64,000 nucleotides of DNA, from the NCBI RefSeq assembly GCF_943788075.1, contig NZ_CALSOW010000002.1, positions 124,001 to 188,000 of the forward strand, given 5' to 3'. Numbering within the stretch: the first letter of the stretch is position 1; the number at the start of each line of letters is the position of its first letter. Shown here in pieces: positions 53,884 through 63,716 of this stretch. The stretch is from an uncultured Candidatus Pelagibacter sp. (GTDB lineage Bacteria; Pseudomonadota; Alphaproteobacteria; Pelagibacterales; Pelagibacteraceae). The notes below the pieces were generated by a model. That model was not told the DNA's origin and searched no databases. It worked only from the letters and a program-made list of their open reading frames with translations. The translations under genes and the position numbers were made by a program.

Positions 53884-54465
53884 TTATAAAATAATTTTGG
53901 CATTAAAAGAAAATGATCTACGCTCTCCTTCAATATTAAAAGGATAAGCAGTATGCATTAAATAATTTGGAAAGATTAATAAATCTCTAATTTTTGGCAC
54001 AACATTATAAATACTTTTACTTAGAAATCCTTTTTGACCATTTATGAAATCAATTGTTCCATTTGTTTTAATTTTTTATTTTTAACCATTTTATTATTTG
54101 TCATACCTTTTGGTAATTTTAAATAACCAACACCTGATAAATCTCCTTCATGATAGTGAATAGGGTTATATTCACCTCTTGAATTGACGAACTACCCATA
54201 AATTTAAAATTTTAATTTCTTAATATTTTTAATTTTATCATTGAAAAAATTTATTAATATTTTCTATTAATTCTTTTTCTAAATTTTTCTTAATAAAATT
54301 ATTTGAAATTTTTAATTCATTTTTAATTTGACTAGCTAATTTTGAGCTGTAATCAATTTTTTTTGAATTAGATTTGATATCAAATTCATTATTTAATTTA
54401 TCAGAAAATTTTTTAGAAATTTTAGTTTTTCCAATCGATGGTCCAAAAGGTTTAATGTTTTTCAT
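53884..54465 (-). pseudogene. 2OG-Fe(II) oxygenase-like gene broken by several frameshifts
   Basis: N-terminal ORF 54238..54465; reverse-strand fragments RGEYNPIHYHEGDLSGVGYLKLPKGMTNNKMVKN and IRDLLIFPNYLMHTAYPFNIEGERRSFSFNAKI in different frames. Confidence 0.7.
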
Positions 54466-54503
54466 TTTAAGATTAAATATATTAAAAGTTAATTAAATCA
54501 AGA

Positions 54504-55250
54504 TTATGGTATCAGTCTTATACCCATTCTTATAGCTACAAAAATTACTAACATCGAAGTTATTATGCTAAGTGTTTTGTTAGATAAAATTTTATATTTA
54601 AGTAAATTTCCAATCTGCCCTCCAATAATACACACAAAAATAGAGGCCAATAATTCAAAAATTCATCAAAAACAATATTTTTAGTAAGTTGACCAGCTAC
54701 ACCAAATATCGAGTTGATTAAGATAAATAGTGATGCTGTAGTAGCAATATGTCTTGGATATCCTGCTTTCATTAAGAATAAAATTGGACTTAAAAATATA
54801 CCACCACCAATTCCAACTATTCCTGAAAAAAACCCAATAACAGATCCAATAAATATAGAAACAACTTTTGGAATTGAATTTATCTTAATTTGATCATCAC
54901 TGTATGATTTGCTTTTTAATCAACAAAAGTATTCCAGCAATGAATAAGATAATAAATAAAATTATTTCAAATAATTCCTTTGAAATGGATATTGAGGCTC
55001 CAAAAAATGCAAAAGGTATAGACCCAATCAAGTATGGAACAAGCAAATTAAGATTAAGATTTCCAGATCTTACATAGTTAATTGAATTTCCTGATACTAC
55101 AATAATGTTGCAACATAATGCTAATATTGGAATTATATAAAAAGGAATTTCCCAAATTAGCATTAGAGCTAAATAAGTTGATCCACCTCCAAAGCCAACA
55201 CTAGAATATAATATTGATGTTATGAGAAAAAATATTGATAATATAATCAT
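54504..55250 (-). pseudogene. TauE/SafE-family permease with at least two frameshifts
   Basis: SVGFGGGSTYLALML N-terminal ORF 54897..55250; frame-shifted middle VIGFFSGIVGIGGGIFLSPILFLMKAGYPRHIATT; C-terminal GGQIGNLLKYKILSNKTLS. Confidence 0.8.
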
Positions 55251-55264
55251 ACTTAAAAATTTTT

Positions 55265-55765
55265 ATGAATGTAAATATAGCTTTATTAACTGTAACAGAT
55301 ACCAGAACTTTTGATAATGATAAATCTGGAGCAATTCTTGTAGAAAAAATTAAAGAAGCTAATCATAATTTAATTGATAGAAAAATTTGTAAAGACAATA
55401 AAGAAGATATTGTTTTAATTTTAAAAGAATGGATTAACAATAAAAACATTGATGTAATAATAACTACTGGAGGAACAGGACTTACTGGAAGAGATATTAC
55501 TCCAGAAGCAATAGATGAAATTGCAGATAAACAAATACCTGGTTTTGGTGAAGTTTTTAGAACCATAAGTCTTAAAACAGTAGGTACTTCAGCAATACAG
55601 TCTAGAGCTTGTGCAGTTTTAGCAAATGGTAAATATGTTTTTGCATTACCAGGTTCTTCTGGAGGTGTCACTGATGCATGGGATGGAATTTTAAAACATC
55701 AATTAGATATTAATCACAAACCATGTAATTTTGTTGAATTATTTCCTAGACTTAAAGAAAAATAG
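55265..55765 (+). CDS. moaB: Molybdenum cofactor biosynthesis protein MoaB/MogA family
   Basis: TTGGTGLTGRDITPEAI, FALPGSSGGVTDAWDGIL. Confidence 0.92.
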   Translation: MNVNIALLTVTDTRTFDNDKSGAILVEKIKEANHNLIDRKICKDNKEDIVLILKEWINNKNIDVIITTGGTGLTGRDITPEAIDEIADKQIPGFGEVFRTISLKTVGTSAIQSRACAVLANGKYVFALPGSSGGVTDAWDGILKHQLDINHKPCNFVELFPRLKEK

Positions 55766-56014
55766 TTATTTTTGATATTTTTCTTTCCATTCTGGATAAG
55801 GCATTCCATAAATATGTTCTCTTGCATCAGGATCAGATATAGTCTAATACCTTTTTTTTCAGCTTCCTCTCTATACCATCTAGATAAACAATTTCTGCAA
55901 AAGTTAGCTAAATTCATAAGATCTATATTTTGCACATCTTTTCTTTCATCTAAATGATTTAATCAATCTCTCAAAAGTAGCTGATTGTATTTCTTTTTTT
56001 ATTTTATCATCCAT
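55766..56014 (-). pseudogene. DUF1244-family small protein with two frameshifts
   Basis: MDDKIKKEIQSATFERLIK / HLDERKDVQNIDLMNLANFCRNCLSRWYREEAEKKGI / DAREHIYGMPYPEWKEKYQK in three successive frames. Confidence 0.75.
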
Positions 56015-56590
56015 AATTTACATTCCTTTTTTTAATTTTAATTCTTAAAGCTAACAAAACAAGTATTATTACCAAGTAAACTAATGGTTTAAAAAAAATT
56101 GTTTTAGATAACCAGATATAATGAAGAGATCCAAATATTGCGATTATATAAATTAATCTGTGTAATCTTTTCCAATTATTTTTAAGTAATTTTATCATTT
56201 TTTGTGAAGAAGTTATTGCTAATGGAATTAATAATAACCAAGCTGAAAATCCAATAAAAATATATTTTTTTTTAAAAACATCATCTAAGATAGGTTGCCA
56301 GTTAAATCTATAATCAATACCTATATAAGTAAGTAAATGAAGAGATGCATAAAAAAAAACAAATAATCCTAACATTCTTCGAAAACTAACCCACATAGTT
56401 AAGTTTGTTAATCTTTTAAGAGGAGTCATGCTTAAGGTTAGACAAATAAATATTAAAGTCCATTCACCAGTATAATGAGTAATTTCTTTTACAGGCTCAG
56501 GACCAAGTTTATTGAAATAAATCTTATAAAGAATAAATAAAAATGGAATTGTGCTTAAAAAAAATACGCCAGGTTTAAAATATTTTTCAT
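56007..56590 (-). pseudogene. msrQ: MsrQ/YedZ-like heme membrane subunit with a frameshift just after the start
   Basis: Frame reads KYFKPGVFFLSTIPFLFILYKIYFNKLGPEPVKEITHYTGEWTLIFICLTLSMTPLKRLTNLTMWVSFRRMLGLFVFFYASLHLLTYI...; ATG at 56590 is one base out of frame at a poly-A run. Confidence 0.8.
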
Positions 56591-57499
56591 TAAAAATATT
56601 TTTTTAAATCCATGCCAGTATATAAGTTTGCTACCTCATCTCCATACCCATTAAACATTAAAGTTTTTACTCTAGGAGCAAAAATATCATTTCCTATAAC
56701 TCTTTCTGTAGCTTGAGACCATCTTGGATGATCAACATTTGGATTTACATTTGAATAAAATCCATATTCTCTTGGGGAAGCCCACATCCAAGATGATGTT
56801 GGCATCTTTTCAACAAATTTTATTTTAACAATAGCCTTGGCACTCTTAAAACCATATTTCCATGGAGTAAATATTCTGAGAGGAGCTCCATTTTGATTTG
56901 GAAGTTTTTTACCATATAGACCAGTCACAACTGTAGTTAAAGGATGCATTGCTTCATCAATTCTTAATCCCTCTTTATAAGGCCATTTAAAACTGGATAT
57001 CGTTGACCTTTCATTTGATCAGGATCATAAACACTTTCAAACTCAACAAATTTTGCCTTACTAGTTAGGATTAACTTTTGATAATAATTCACTTAAAGAA
57101 AAACCCATCCATGGGATTACCATTGACCATCCTTCAACACATCTTAATCGGTGAATTCTTTCCTCTGAGACAAATTGTTCAGTGAAATTTCTTCCATTGA
57201 AAGTTTGATTGGTTTTTCAACTTCTCCTTCAATACTTATTGTCCAAGGGTCTGTTTTAAAATTTTGTGAATTTTTATATGGATCACTTTTAGATGTACCA
57301 AACTCGTAATAATTATTGTAGGTAGTAATATCTTTGTAAGCTAGTAAGCTTGTCTTTCTTCGTTAGATCTAGCATTATTGATAAATGGAATTGATGTTAA
57401 AGCGATAGATCCAGCACCTAAACCCATTGATTTGATAAAGCTTCTTCTATTTCTATAAATCTTTTCTGGAGTAATTTCTGAATATTTAATTTTTTTCAT
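56590..57499 (-). pseudogene. msrP: MsrP/YedY-like molybdopterin oxidoreductase, multiply frameshifted
   Basis: Tat-type N-terminus MKKIKYSEITPEKIYRNRRSFIKSMGLGAGSIAL; C-terminal [66 protein letters not shown]. Confidence 0.8.
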
Positions 57500-57938
57500 A
57501 TTGGATTGGATTTCCTTTTAACCAGTCTGTTTCATTATTTTGATAGTGTTCTTTTTTCCAAATAGGGGATCTTTTTTTTATTTCCTCAATAATATATCTA
57601 GATAAAACATAAGCTTCATCACGGTGTTTACAAGCAACAGCAATAATAATACTTATTTCGCCAAGATTTAAGAAACCCTTTGCATGCTCAATAAATACCG
57701 CTTTGTCTTTAATTTTTAACTTTTGATCTGCTTCATTATAAATTTCTTCAAAACTTTTTATCACTAGTGCATCATGGCTATCATAAGTTATTCCAGTTAC
57801 ACTTTTATTATTATTTTGATTTCTTACTGTTCCAGAAAAAAATATTGATGCACCAAAGTCAGAGGATGAAATAAATTTTTCAGCATCAATAATTGAAAGT
57901 TTTTTATCTTTAATATCTACAACTTTTGTATGAAGCAT
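57486..57938 (-). CDS. moaE: Molybdopterin synthase catalytic subunit
   Basis: GASIFFSGTVRNQNNNKSVTGITYDSHDALV, VACKHRDEAYVLSRYIIEEIKKRSPIWKKE. Confidence 0.93.
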   Translation of the reverse strand: MLHTKVVDIKDKKLSIIDAEKFISSSDFGASIFFSGTVRNQNNNKSVTGITYDSHDALVIKSFEEIYNEADQKLKIKDKAVFIEHAKGFLNLGEISIIIAVACKHRDEAYVLSRYIIEEIKKRSPIWKKEHYQNNETDWLKGNPIQYEKN

Positions 57939-58216
57939 TAACCTCCTCCGATTGGCGGAATAATAGCAATTTTTTCATGATTTGTTATTTTATAATTGTC
58001 GCTGATTATATTGTCCTTTGAGCAAAATACTGATGAATTTACAATTTTTATAAAATTTTCATTACCTTTAAAATTTGAATGTAGATAATCTAACATCTTA
58101 TCTCTCACATCTTTAATTGTTGAATTGTTTTCAATATTTATTTCAATAGAATCTTGATTACTAAAATCTCTACTAGCACCAAACAGTTCTATTGTTACCT
58201 TCATTAATTTTAACAA
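57938..58216 (-). CDS. moaD: Molybdopterin synthase sulfur carrier subunit
   Basis: Ubiquitin-like fold length, C-terminal IIPPIGGG. Confidence 0.9.
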   Translation of the reverse strand: MLKLMKVTIELFGASRDFSNQDSIEINIENNSTIKDVRDKMLDYLHSNFKGNENFIKIVNSSVFCSKDNIISDNYKITNHEKIAIIPPIGGG

Positions 58217-58771
58217 TTAAAATATTTCTTTTAAAAATTCTGGAAGTCCCTCAGGATTTTTCCATAGACCACTTTTTCCACCTTCTTTAATCAACAACTT
58301 AACATTATCAATTTTCAAATGTGGATTAACAATTTTACTTAAGTCATAGATAGTTATTAAAGCAGCATTTACTCCCATAATAGCTTCCATTTCTACCCCT
58401 GTTTTTGCATATGCAGATACAATACAAAATACTTCGAGTGAACTATCCTCATCATGCATAATAATTTTAGTAGCTGTATGATCAATTGGCAGGGGATGAC
58501 ATAAAGGTATTAATTCACTAGTTTTTTTAACTCCCAAAACTGCGGATACTTCTGCAAGACTTACTGGGTCTCCTTTTGGCATTTCTTTATTTTTAATTAA
58601 TTTAAAAACATCTTTTCCAACATAAATTTTTCCAGATGCTAATGCTCTTCTAAATGTTTCTTTTTTAGCTGAAACATTCACCATATTAAAAGAGTTCTTA
58701 TTAAAGATTTCTTCTGCCCAATCTTTTAATTCATTATTTTTAATAACCTTTAAATTTTTCATATTAACCAC
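58217..58771 (-). CDS. moaC: Cyclic pyranopterin monophosphate synthase
   Basis: MVNVSAKKETFRRALASG, IPLCHPLPIDHT, KTGVEMEAIMGVNAALITIYD. Confidence 0.95.
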   Translation of the reverse strand: MVNMKNLKVIKNNELKDWAEEIFNKNSFNMVNVSAKKETFRRALASGKIYVGKDVFKLIKNKEMPKGDPVSLAEVSAVLGVKKTSELIPLCHPLPIDHTATKIIMHDEDSSLEVFCIVSAYAKTGVEMEAIMGVNAALITIYDLSKIVNPHLKIDNVKLLIKEGGKSGLWKNPEGLPEFLKEIF

Positions 58772-59756
58772 CGGTTGTTGATAAATTTTTTGTTAACCCA
58801 GTTTCACCAATTTCTAAATAATGAGACTCTTTCTTAAAGTTAAGTTGTTTTAAAATTAAATCTTTTAATTCTTCTATTTGACTATCTTTTTGCATTAAAT
58901 GTCTAATATTAATTCCAGTATTTCCAAAAAGGCATAATCTTAAATCACCTTTTGCAGTAATTCTTAACCTGTTACAACTTTTGCAAAAATCTTTAGAGTA
59001 GGGAGCTATAACACCAAATTTCCCTTTAAACTTTGGATTTAAATAGTTCTTTGATGGCCCTGCATCTTTACCAAATGTTTGAATAACCCAATTATTATTA
59101 TTTAAATAATCAGTAAATTTTTTTGCTGGAACATGATAATTATTGAAATAATCAAGATTATCTCCTGTTTGCATCAATTCAATATATCTAAAATCAATTT
59201 CATTATTTTTTATAAATTCAGCCCAATTATTAAAATCTTTCTCTGTATCATTCACTCCTTTTAACAAAACAGCATTAATTTTAATATTTTTGAAATTTAA
59301 TTTTTGTAAATTTTTAATACCTTTAAGAATTTCTCCTAATCTGTCATGACCTGTAATCTTTTTAAAAGTATCGGCGTTTAAACTATCAATACTAATATTA
59401 ATTCCATCTAAGCCACTATTCTTTATATTATCAGCTATCTTATCTAATCTGTAACCATTAGTAGTTATTACAGTTTTTTTTATTCCTGAATTTTTTTTAA
59501 TAATTTTAACTATTTCAAAAAAATCTTTTCTTACAGTTGGTTCACCACCAGTAAGTCTAATCTTTGACACACCTAATTCAGATAGTGCTTTTGCTAATCT
59601 TCCTATTTCTTCAATATTTAGAAAACTTCTATTGTCACTTTTATCAATTTTGTATCCATCAGGTAAACAATACCCACATTTAAAGTTGCAAACATCGGAA
59701 ATAGAAAGTCGTATGTATGGGAATTTTCTACCGAAACTATCTTTAAGAATACTCAT
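58764..59756 (-). CDS. moaA: GTP 3',8-cyclase
   Basis: LSISDVCNFKCGYC radical SAM motif, RLTGGEPTVRKDF, FCKSCNRLRITAKGDLRLCLF, C-terminal GG. Confidence 0.96.
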   Translation of the reverse strand: MSILKDSFGRKFPYIRLSISDVCNFKCGYCLPDGYKIDKSDNRSFLNIEEIGRLAKALSELGVSKIRLTGGEPTVRKDFFEIVKIIKKNSGIKKTVITTNGYRLDKIADNIKNSGLDGINISIDSLNADTFKKITGHDRLGEILKGIKNLQKLNFKNIKINAVLLKGVNDTEKDFNNWAEFIKNNEIDFRYIELMQTGDNLDYFNNYHVPAKKFTDYLNNNNWVIQTFGKDAGPSKNYLNPKFKGKFGVIAPYSKDFCKSCNRLRITAKGDLRLCLFGNTGINIRHLMQKDSQIEELKDLILKQLNFKKESHYLEIGETGLTKNLSTTGG

Positions 59757-59826
59757 ATGTTATAAGTGTCATTATTGATTAAATAAACGATGAGTCAAAT
59801 TTTAAATGATAATGAAATCAAAGAAT

Positions 59827-60789
59827 TTAACCAGGTGTATAATTTCTTTCAGATTCTGGATCTTTGGTTGAGTAAGGTAATTTTAAAACTTCATTCCAAA
59901 ATTCCTCTGGTATACTTGTTTTAGCCCAAGAAAGGTTTTTTTCAATACTCTGAATACTAGTAACTCCACATAGGGTAGAGGTTATTCTTTTATCTTTCAT
60001 TGAAAACTGTAAAGCAGCTGCACCCATTTCTACATTATACTTTTTACAAACTTTTTCTATTTCTCTAGCAGGTGCAAGTTTTTCTTCTGTAGCATCTTGA
60101 TAAGTTATTTTTTTAAAGTTACTTGGACCTTTTGCTAAAACACCTCCAGCGTAAGGAGCGGCATTAAAAATAGATATATTTTTACTGTGGGCATAACTAT
60201 ACATTTCATCTGCCTCTCTATTTAACAAAGTATATCTGTTATGATTAATTATCACATCAAAGTCCCAATTTTTTAACATAGGAAACATTATGTCTACTTT
60301 TCCCATAGCTAAACCAACAGCTTTTGCTAATCCCTCTTCTTTTATTTTAAATAACTCATCTATTGCACCATCTTTTTTGGTTACGTCATTTATATCTTTT
60401 ACATATTCTGGATCATGAAGAAATAAAACATCAACAGAATCTACATTCAAAGTTTTTAAACTTTCTTCAATAGACTCCCTGGTTCTTTTTTTATCAAGAA
60501 CAAGAGTATCCATATTCCTATCAATTTTAGTTGATAAAACAAAATTCTCTGGCCAGCTACCATTTTCCTTTATTGCTATACCAATTCTTTTCTCACTTTC
60601 TCCCATTGCATAATTTCTTGAAGTATCAAGCATATTTACTGGACCTTGAAAAAATCTTTTTAAAGTTTCTTGAGCTCTTTGTTCTGGTACTTCATAGCCA
60701 TAAGTATCTGGCATACTCCCCAAAGAGGATGTTCCAAAACTCAATTCTGTAACTTCTACACCAGTATCTTTAATTTTATTTTTTTTCAT
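59827..60789 (-). CDS. Aldo/keto reductase (aldose/L-fucose dehydrogenase-like)
   Basis: VTELSFGTSSLGSM, MLDTSRNYAMGESEKRIG, DVLFLHDPEY, ALQFSMKDKRITSTLCG. Confidence 0.88.
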   Translation of the reverse strand: MKKNKIKDTGVEVTELSFGTSSLGSMPDTYGYEVPEQRAQETLKRFFQGPVNMLDTSRNYAMGESEKRIGIAIKENGSWPENFVLSTKIDRNMDTLVLDKKRTRESIEESLKTLNVDSVDVLFLHDPEYVKDINDVTKKDGAIDELFKIKEEGLAKAVGLAMGKVDIMFPMLKNWDFDVIINHNRYTLLNREADEMYSYAHSKNISIFNAAPYAGGVLAKGPSNFKKITYQDATEEKLAPAREIEKVCKKYNVEMGAAALQFSMKDKRITSTLCGVTSIQSIEKNLSWAKTSIPEEFWNEVLKLPYSTKDPESERNYTPG

Positions 60790-60808
60790 AAGTTAATTTA
60801 AATAAGAC

Positions 60809-61663
60809 TTACTCACCTAAAATACTATCATCTAATATTTTAGTGTCATATGCTGAATAAGAATGCCATCCTGCAACTGTTTGATCAAAATCAACAATGC
60901 TTCCCGTCATTATTCCTGACTCTTCTGAACATAAGAAAGCTAGGATCTTAGCAACATCTAAAGGTTTGTTTAATCTTTTAAAAGGAACTTTTGCCTCAGC
61001 TTTTTTTAACCAATCATCATCTGCGTTGTGAAATTTTTTTTGAATTACTGTTTCTGCTGGTGTATCTGTCCAACCTAGATTTACACCATTCACTCTTATT
61101 TGATGACCAGAAACTGAATTTGCAACATTTTTAATCATTACTGCCAATGCTGCTTTAGAAGAACTGTAAGCAGTTAAGAAAGGCATACCACTATATCCAG
61201 CCATTGATAAAATATGAGCGATAGTTCCTTTTTTTTTATCTCTAATCATTATTTTTATAACGTCTTGCATCATAAAAAGAGGAGCTTTTACATTTACATT
61301 AAAATTTTTGTCATAATTTTCTTCTGTCGTACTTAAAACTGTTCCTCTTTCTGTAAAAGCGGCAACATTGATAAAACTATCTACAGTATTAAATTTTTTA
61401 TCAGTCTCAGAAATTATTTTTTTACAGTCTGTAAGCTTCTCTAAATCTGCTTGAATGTATATGCATTCTGCACCCATACTTTCTATTTCAGATTTTACTT
61501 TATTTCCTTTGTCGCTATTTCTTCCACAGATAGTTATTCCTTTAGCACCTCTGCTTGCTAGTAATTTTGCAGTCTCAGCTCCGCTTCCTTGAGTACTTCC
61601 TGTGACAATTATTATTTTATTTTTAAATTGGTTAGATTGTTCGGATATATATTTATTAGACAT
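60809..61663 (-). CDS. Short-chain dehydrogenase/reductase
   Basis: VTGSTQGSGAETAKLLA, AYSSSKAALAVMIKNVA, C-terminal MTGSIVDFDQTVAG. Confidence 0.9.
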   Translation of the reverse strand: MSNKYISEQSNQFKNKIIIVTGSTQGSGAETAKLLASRGAKGITICGRNSDKGNKVKSEIESMGAECIYIQADLEKLTDCKKIISETDKKFNTVDSFINVAAFTERGTVLSTTEENYDKNFNVNVKAPLFMMQDVIKIMIRDKKKGTIAHILSMAGYSGMPFLTAYSSSKAALAVMIKNVANSVSGHQIRVNGVNLGWTDTPAETVIQKKFHNADDDWLKKAEAKVPFKRLNKPLDVAKILAFLCSEESGIMTGSIVDFDQTVAGWHSYSAYDTKILDDSILGE

Positions 61664-61664
61664 A

Positions 61665-62666
61665 CTAGAATTTAATATCTATTACTTTACCACTTTCAAA
61701 CGATTCATATGCTGCGTTAGCTATTATCAAAGCATTTCTACCATCTTCAAATCCTACCAAAGGTTTTGTTTTATCCTCAACGCATTTTACAAACTCATTA
61801 AATTGATCTCTGTAAGCTTGCTCATATCTTTCAATAAAAAAGAAATGTATAGGTTCTTTTTCATTTGTAGATGTATTTGTGTATCTTTCTAAAGAAGTAG
61901 GAGTTTGATTATTAGAGATAACCATTCCTTTACTGCCAAATACTTCAACTCTTTGATCATATCCATAAACTGCTCTTCGTGAGTTATTAATATGAATTAA
62001 AACACCTTTTTTTGATTTTAAAATAAACATTGCAGTATCTAGATCTTTTACTTGTTGTGAATTTTTATCAAATAAAGCATCTCCAAATGCAGATATTTGA
62101 ACCACAGGATCATCACCCAATATAAATCTAGTTAAGTCAAAATCATGAATAGTAGTATCTCTAAAAAAACCTCCAGCAGCTCTTAAATAGTCAATACCTG
62201 GAGGCTCAGGGTCTCTACTTGTAATAACTACCATTTCCAATTCACCAATTTCTTTTTTTACTCTTGCCTGTTGTGCCTTAGCATGACTTGCATCAAATCT
62301 TCTATTAAAGCCAATTTGAATAGGAACGTTTGTTCCTTTAATATTTTCCATGCACTCATTTACTTTATTGATATCTAAATCAATTGGTTTTTCACAAAAA
62401 ATTGCTTTTCCAGCTTTTGCTGCCATTGTAATAAATTGAGTGTGAGTTGGTGTAGCAGAAGCTATAAGAACTGCATCTATATCATCTGCATTAATTGCTT
62501 CTTCTGGTGATGATGCAATTGAACATCCTGTTAATTTTACTACTTCTTCAGCGAATTGAGAATTAACGTCATATATGTATTTTAATTTTGCTTTTGGATG
62601 TGCTGCTATAAATTTAGCATGCATTTTTCCAATCCGTCCTGCTCCCATTAAAGAAAAGTTGATCAT
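61665..62666 (-). CDS. Gfo/Idh/MocA-family (inositol 2-dehydrogenase-like) oxidoreductase
   Basis: MGAGRIGKMHAKFIA, FCEKPIDLDINKV, GFNRRFDASHAKAQ, DTTIHDFDLTRFILGD. Confidence 0.9.
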   Translation of the reverse strand: MINFSLMGAGRIGKMHAKFIAAHPKAKLKYIYDVNSQFAEEVVKLTGCSIASSPEEAINADDIDAVLIASATPTHTQFITMAAKAGKAIFCEKPIDLDINKVNECMENIKGTNVPIQIGFNRRFDASHAKAQQARVKKEIGELEMVVITSRDPEPPGIDYLRAAGGFFRDTTIHDFDLTRFILGDDPVVQISAFGDALFDKNSQQVKDLDTAMFILKSKKGVLIHINNSRRAVYGYDQRVEVFGSKGMVISNNQTPTSLERYTNTSTNEKEPIHFFFIERYEQAYRDQFNEFVKCVEDKTKPLVGFEDGRNALIIANAAYESFESGKVIDIKF

Positions 62667-62805
62667 AAGAATATAGAACAGAATTAAAAAACAAAATCAA
62701 GAAACATTTTTTTAATGATGAATTAAACATCAATTAAAAATATAATTTTCTTGATGCACACAACATCATCATTTAAAAATCCATTAAACTTTTTAATAAA
62801 TTTTT

Positions 62806-63708
62806 ATGTCAGTAAAATTAGGAATAGCACCGATAGCATGGAGTAATGATGATATGCCTGAATTGGGAGGTGATACTTCTTTAGAACAATGTTTGTCTGA
62901 AGCTAGTCAGGCAGGATTTATTGGAATTGAATCTGGTGGTAAATTTCCAAAAAAGTCAGAAGAATTAATACCTAAATTAAAAGAGTTTAAATTAAATTTA
63001 TGCTCAGGTTGGTATGGAGCTAATTTAAGAACAAATAGTGTTAATGAAGAAAAAAATCTAATTCAAGATCAGTTAAAACTTTTTAAAGATTGTAATTCAC
63101 CTTGTATGGTTTTTGCTGAAGTTTCTGGTTCAATTCAAGGAGATCCAAATCGAAAATTATCTACAAGACCTCAAATGGATCTTGAAGAGTCTAAAAAATA
63201 CTATGAAAAAATTTCAGAAATGGGAAAATATCTTGAAGATGAAGGGATGCCACTTGCTTACCATCATCATATGGGCACTGTAATAGAGACTGAAGAAGAT
63301 ACTGTTAGATTGCTTGAAAATACTGATGATAGCGTAAAACTTACATTAGACACTGGTCACATGTTGTTTGCTCAAGGAGACTCTTTAAAAATATTAAATG
63401 ATTTTAGCGAAAGATTAATTCATATGCATTGTAAAGATATTAGAAAAAGTGTTTTAGAAAAATCTTTGAAAGAAGATTTAAGTTTTAGAGGAGCATTTTT
63501 AGAGGGTGCATTTACAGTTCCGGGTGATGGATGTATTGATTACAAGCCTTTGTTTGATGTATTGAAAGAAAAAAATTATTCAGGATGGCTAGTAGTAGAG
63601 GCCGAACAAGATCCTGCAAAAGCAAATCCTTTTGAATATGCAAAGATTGGCTACAAATATTTAACAGAAACTCTTAATAAGAGTAACTTAGAAGTCTTTC
63701 AAAAATAA
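62806..63708 (+). CDS. Inosose dehydratase (IolE)-like sugar isomerase/epimerase
   Basis: LGIAPIAWSNDDMPELGGDTSLEQCLSEASQAGFIGIESG, YHHHMGTVIETEED, LTLDTGHMLFAQGD, HCKDIR. Confidence 0.9.
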   Translation: MSVKLGIAPIAWSNDDMPELGGDTSLEQCLSEASQAGFIGIESGGKFPKKSEELIPKLKEFKLNLCSGWYGANLRTNSVNEEKNLIQDQLKLFKDCNSPCMVFAEVSGSIQGDPNRKLSTRPQMDLEESKKYYEKISEMGKYLEDEGMPLAYHHHMGTVIETEEDTVRLLENTDDSVKLTLDTGHMLFAQGDSLKILNDFSERLIHMHCKDIRKSVLEKSLKEDLSFRGAFLEGAFTVPGDGCIDYKPLFDVLKEKNYSGWLVVEAEQDPAKANPFEYAKIGYKYLTETLNKSNLEVFQK

Positions 63709-63716
63709 TTTTTAAA

